Assembly (NCBI GenBank): GCA_963920665.1
Contig: OY987269.1
Location: forward strand, 23,500,501 to 23,564,500
Length of the DNA: 64,000 bases
Reading direction: 5' to 3'
Source: Straminergon stramineum
Lineage: Eukaryota > Streptophyta > Bryopsida > Hypnales > Calliergonaceae
In this document: piece by piece, positions 60,060 to 64,000 of the stretch
Layout of the letters: the number at the start of each line of letters is the position of its first letter
Position numbering within the stretch: the stretch's first letter is position 1
Translations under genes and position numbers: made by a program
The notes under the pieces: generated by a model
Seen by the model: the letters and a program-made list of their open reading frames with translations, nothing else
Told to the model about the DNA's origin: nothing
Database searches by the model: none

Positions 60060-60970
60060 GCATGCTCTGCCCATCCACTCATCCGCCTACCTCTACAAAG
60101 TTAAAAACACCTCTCCCTCTCGCCCTCTCCCTTGTCCGCCCATCTGCCGTGGGCCGACCTCCACTAAATTGAAAACATTTCATTCTTGCGCCCGTCCTCT
60201 TCCCCGTCCGCTTGTCCCCCCTCTACCCGTCTACCTATTCACCCGTCTTCCACCAAATTCAAAACACTTCACTCTCGCACCCAACTTCCTCCCTGTTCGC
60301 TTGTTTGCCTAACCGCTCATCCGCCCATCCCCTAGTCCAACTTAGGTCGAATTCCACCAAATTGAAAACACTTCACTCTCGCACCCAACTCTCCCTCCCT
60401 CCGTCTACTTGTTCCCCCCTACCCATCCGCTTGTCCGCCGTGGGTCGACCTCCACTAAATTGAAATCACTTCATTCTCGCACGTAACTCTCGCTCCCCCC
60501 TTCTTCCCCGTCCTCCTATCTGCTTGTCCATCCATCCGCCTATTTACTCGTCCGCCAGTCTACCTTAGGTCGAATTCCACCAAATTGAAAACACATCACC
60601 CTTGGCCCTTGCGCCCGCCTCTCCCTTCTGCCTTCATCCCCGTTCGCATTGGGCCGACCTCCACCAAATTGAAAACACTTCACTCTCGCACCTAACTCTT
60701 GCTCCCGCCTTCCTCCTTGTCCACTTGTCCCCCCTCTACCCGTCTGCCCGTCCGTTGACCTCCATCAAATTGAAAACATTTCACTTGCACCCAACTCTCG
60801 TTCCTGCCTTTTTCCCCCTCCGCCTGTCCGCCCGTCCGCTTATCTGCCCATTCGCCAATCCACCCTAGGTCGAATTCCACGAAATTGAAAACACATCGCA
60901 CTTGGTTCCTTGCGCCGGCCTCTCCCTCTTGCCTTCCTCCCCGTCCGCCGTCTGCCGTCTGCCCATTTGC
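60060..60970. repeat. tandem array of about 100-bp units
   Basis: About nine units each carry a (G)ACCTCCACCAAATTGAAAACAC or GAATTCCACCAAATTGAA type block followed by 'ttcactctcgcacc' and a linker of TCCGCCCGTCCGCC-like pyrimidine-rich sequence. Spacing is about 75-125 bp. The long ORFs on both strands across this array arise from the C-rich repeats and are not genes. Confidence 0.85.
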
Positions 60971-61009
60971 TTGTCTGCCTAGTGACCAAAGAGGGCGAAC
61001 AGCAAGGCA

Positions 61010-61729
61010 AATGCTCATTTTCTGAAGCAACAAACTTCTTTTCGCATTTCCGATTTGAGATAATAGAATTATGGGGCGAGTGATATACCATAGGAAAGGT
61101 ATTTCCAAGACCTTTTCAATGATATATTACACGCCCCAAAATTCCAGAAAACGAATTCGAAAATTGCAAGTAAAAGTTGCTGCGACTACATAGTGAGCAT
61201 CTGCCCAGCTGATCGTCCGTCCGCCAAGCGGATGGGGGGGGCGGACGTAGGCGGACACCAAGGTGGACGCCTACTTTTTGAAGCAACAAACTTCTTTTAA
61301 CATTTTCGATTGGAGATTTTTGAGTTTTGGGGCATGTGATATACCATTGGAAAAGGTATTTCTAAGACCTTTCCAATGGTATATTACACGCCCCAAAATT
61401 CCAGAAAACGAATTCGAAAATTGCAGGTGAAAGTTGCTGTGACTACATAGTGAGCATCTACCCAGTTGATCGCCCGTCCACCAAGCAGATGGGGGGGGGG
61501 GGGCGGATGTGGGCGGACAGGTGGACACCAAGGCGGACGCCCACTTTTTGAAGCAACAAATTTCTTTTAACATTTCCGATTCGAGATTTTTGAGTTTTGG
61601 GGCGTGTGATATACCATTGGAAAGGTATTTCTAAGACCTTTTCAACAATATATTGCACGCCCCAAAATTCCAACAAGCGAATTCGAAAACTGCAAATGAA
61701 AGTTATTGCGACTACATAATGAGCGTCCG
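61010..61729 (-). repeat. hairpin subrepeats, right group, first three units
   Basis: Three units carry hairpins at about 61071-61140, 61325-61398 and 61595-61667. Each starts with TTTTGAAGCAACAAACTTCT, continues to GGGGCGTGTGATATACCATT and its mirror, and ends with 'gaaagttgctgcgactacat' and AGTGAGCG. Unit period is about 270 bp. They are reverse-oriented relative to the 57720-58170 pair. Confidence 0.92.
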
Positions 61730-62858
61730 TGTCACGACCCTCATCACAAGGCATGCCCATGCCACCTTGGTGAGCAAGGGGGGACATTGGGGTGACTCCC
61801 CAAGCCTTGCAAGAGATGAGGTGAGGGGGACTAGGAGTCCCGAGTGATCAGAGCGATGTAGCGCTCTGATCCGGACGAATTTGGGGGCGTGTGATACATG
61901 CTTGGAAAGGTCTTGAGAAGACGCTTCTAGCCGTCTAAAGAATGCGTGATTTGGACTTGGGAGTCAAAAGTTATGGGCGTTCAAAATTGGGGGTGTCCCG
62001 GTCGCGCCGGGAGTGCCCTGGTCACGCCGAGAGTGCCCTGGCCGCGCCGGGAGTGTCCCGAATCTTTGGAGGGCAATAACTTTGCGAGTACTTGTCCGAA
62101 TGGAGCAAGTGAGTATTTCATCGGCATCTACGTGTCACGTAGATGTGGAAAATGGGGTCGCATGTGCAATTTGGATCCCGAACCGCAAAGTTATGCCGGG
62201 TGGAAGTTCGAGAGTCCCAAACTAGTGCGAATCGGGAGAAACAGGGTGGTCCTCCAGAACCAAAGGGTGTTTGGGAGTCCCCCTTGACATACAAGGGGGG
62301 GGGGGCTGCCGAATCCCGCTGAGAGTACTATGAGGAGGGGTGGTCTCCCTCCTCACTCCCGGATGGTGCCATGGTGAGCCTAAGTGGCCCCGGGTGGTGA
62401 GGTTAGTGTTGGAGCCTCACCACCACTTGTGTGTTACCATGGAGTGCTTGTGCACTCCTTGATACCGGTTGGGTAGTGTCCCACTCCATACTAGGCCATG
62501 GTGTGAGTCCTGTTTGGTGAGTCACGAAATGAGTTGGGTTAGGCCTAGTGGGGAGTTGGGTCCCATTCAAGGGCGGTTAGCACCGGTGGGAGTAGTGCCT
62601 CACTAAGTGCTTGGACATCATTGGAAGTTCCGCCCCATGTCATCAAATGACATGCCTGGTGTCTTGTAGGAGTGAAGTATTGGAAGGAAAGGATTGGGAG
62701 TCACGGAGGAATGGGGAACCCCATGATTTGAGTTGGAACCTAACATTGTGGGTGCGTGGCATGTGCAGTGTTAGGAGAACACGAACCTTGGTGGCATTGA
62801 GGTATTAAGTGTTTGGAAAGTGAGCTTAAGGTGGTAAATGTCACTAAGGGGCTCGACA
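61730..62858 (+). mobile_element. solo LTR, 1129 bp, with 5-bp target duplication
   Basis: It begins TGTCACGACCC and ends GGGGCTCGACA. GTCCG lies on both sides (61725-61729 and 62859-62863). It is the same family as 12181-13471 but lacks about 160 bp of that copy. In its place it has three 20-bp tandem units (62001-62060, GTCGCGCCGGGAGTGCCCTG type). It splits a hairpin subrepeat linker: the flanks rejoin as '...agcgtccg cttagctgatc...', as in intact neighbours. No internal region or second LTR is present. Confidence 0.94.
62001..62060. repeat. 20-bp tandem repeat inside the LTR
   Basis: Three consecutive 20-base units: GTCGCGCCGGGAGTGCCCTG, then two variants with one to three changes each. 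It is absent from the other solo LTR. Confidence 0.95.
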
Positions 62859-63420
62859 GTCCGCTTAGCTGATCACCCGTCTACTTGGTGGACGGAGGGG
62901 GGGGCGGACGGGAGGGCAAACAACCAAACACGAAGGCGAACACTCATTTTTTGAAGCAACAAACTTCTATTCGCATTTTCGATTGGAGATTTTTGAGTTT
63001 TGGGGCTTGTGATATACCATTAGAAAAGGTGTTTCTAAGACCTTTTCAACAGTATACTGCACGCCCCAAAATTCCAAAAAACGAATTCGAAAATTGCAAG
63101 TGAAAGTTGCTGCGACTACATAGTGAACGTTTGCCCAGCTGATCACCCGTCCACCAAGCGGTTGGGGGGGGGGGACGAGAGGGCGGATGGCCAAACACCA
63201 AGGCGGACACTCACTTTTTGAAACTACAAACTTCTTTTGGCATTTTCGATTGGAGATTTTTGAGTTTTGGGGCAGGTGATATATCTAGGAAAAGGTATTT
63301 CTAAGACCTTTCCAACGGTATATTACACGCCCCAAAATTCCAGAAAATGAATTCGAAAATTGTAAGTGAAAGTTGTTGTGACTACATAGTGAGCGTCCCC
63401 TAGTTGATTATCCATCCGCC
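62859..63420 (-). repeat. hairpin subrepeats, right group, last two units
   Basis: Two further units with hairpins at about 62998-63072 and 63265-63337, same orientation and order as 61010-61729. After them comes a CCGTCCGCC-rich tract and the inverted counterpart of the left outer repeat (about 63540-63658). Confidence 0.9.
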
Positions 63421-63658
63421 CCACTGCCCATCTGCCATCCGACCGACCGCTTGACCATTCGACTGCCCGTCCGCTTGTCGCACCGTCCATGTGACCGCCC
63501 ATCCATCTATCACGCCGTCCACACGACTGCCCGTCTGCCTTTACCTAGGATAAATTTGCAAACAGTGTTTTTTACCTACCGGAGACGCTGCGTCCATGGA
63601 GTCCGGACAGCCGATTTTTGGACGCGATTTTGGATGGGACACTCACTTCCGTCAACCC

Positions 63659-64000
63659 TATGCTGGTGAACCTTCGCTGGGAACCATATCCAGTTCGAGT
63701 ACTACATTGGCTGGTTCCACAAGCAAGTTCAGCTTGGTGCTGGCATCCTCTGTATCTCTCGGTGTAACTTTAGCCACCTCGTGCACAACAACCTCTAAAT
63801 AAGTGGCTTTTGTCTTCTCTAACGGGAAAGATGGACCTACATCAATCTCATTGATAGGAGGAGGAGGGTCAAATTTTTGGGTGCCAGTAGGAAGCGGTGC
63901 AAGCAATGTTGTAGCTTCTTGCGGAATAGATACTACACTGTCATTTGATCTAGTGGCTTGATTTTGAATTAGGTGTTGTTGCAAAGTAGAGGCAAGCTAT
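63659..64000 (-). other. open segment at window edge, possible partial coding sequence
   Basis: A minus-strand frame is open from about 63998 to a TAG at 63658. It has a Pro/Thr/Val-rich, low-complexity sequence including PPPPINEIDVGPSFPLEKTK and KLNLLVEPANVVLELDMVPS. No family is recognised. The frame ends exactly where the composite element's border begins, as if interrupted by it. It could be a fragment of a retroelement or host gene. Confidence 0.25.

Larger units (their letters stand above)
57473..63658. mobile_element. composite 6.2-kb inverted-repeat element with mirrored subrepeats
   Basis: The left border GGGTTGAC (57473-57480) and right border GTCAACCC (63651-63658) are inverted. 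Inside them, GTGTCCGGACTCC at about 57513 faces GGAGTCCGGAC at about 63598, with further inverted blocks (GCGTCCAAA, CCTAGG, TCTGCCCGTCC). Two hairpin subrepeats on the left and five on the right lie in opposite orientations, giving an overall mirrored layout. The centre holds AT-rich sequence with a TTAA-family copy, a CGTCCGCC-rich tandem array, and on the right a nested solo LTR. No transposase was found. Target duplication is not clear (TATTGGTGCA versus TATGCTGGTG). It may be a long-inverted-repeat DNA transposon or an inverted satellite cluster. Confidence 0.6.

Noticed and set aside
60043..61108. Long ORFs on both strands (up to 138 codons) rich in Pro, Ser, Leu or Gly, Arg
   Set aside because: They arise from the C-rich CGTCCGCC tandem array, where several frames are open at once. 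There are no domains or convincing starts.
1..64000. CRISPR arrays, tRNA, rRNA, riboswitches, bacterial operons
   Set aside because: None seen. Direct repeats here lack equal spacers, and all genes have spliceosomal introns.

Overview
The window looks like nuclear DNA of a land plant or close streptophyte relative. Four spliced genes encode proteins with plant-type relatives. Introns follow GT-AG rules, TTTAGGG-type telomere motifs and promoter telo-boxes are present, and most of the sequence is AT-rich, transposon-derived DNA. The large gene deserts fit a moderately large genome such as a bryophyte, lycophyte, fern or conifer. I cannot name the species.

Genes. (1) A type-II prohibitin in five exons at 4964-6519 (+), 297 aa. 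(2) The meiotic crossover protein ZIP4/SPO22 in six exons at 26962-30675 (+), 926 aa. (3) Convergent to it, a small protein with two CXXCXGXG motifs (DnaJ-type zinc finger) at 31543-32369 (-), whose last intron is ambiguous. (4) The Golgi membrane protein SYS1 in three exons at 46320-47365 (+), 152 aa. They form no operon or cluster; each is a housekeeping or meiotic gene in a GC-richer island between repeats.

Repeat landscape. 1-4640 and 6520-11350 are AT-rich with several inverted-repeat elements, including a MITE at 9218-9527 set into a diverged tandem repeat. 11350-13915 is an old LTR with a younger solo LTR of the same family inside it (12181-13471, target duplication AGGTT). 24200-26460 carries a decayed Ty3/gypsy pol. 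33000-43900 and 47400-53600 are gene-free and hold diverged elements ending in CCCCTAAAGTCC-like inverted repeats beside TTAA. 44040-45609 is a Mutator-like element with roughly 265-285 bp inverted repeats and a perfect 9-bp target duplication, lying just upstream of SYS1. 57473-63658 is a roughly 6.2 kb composite inverted-repeat structure. It contains seven copies of a hairpin-bearing subrepeat in mirrored orientation, a tandem array of about 100-bp units, and a nested solo LTR (61730-62858, target duplication GTCCG).

The most unusual material is the 57473-63658 structure and the TTAA-flanked family. All calls were made by eye from the sequence; no database search was run.
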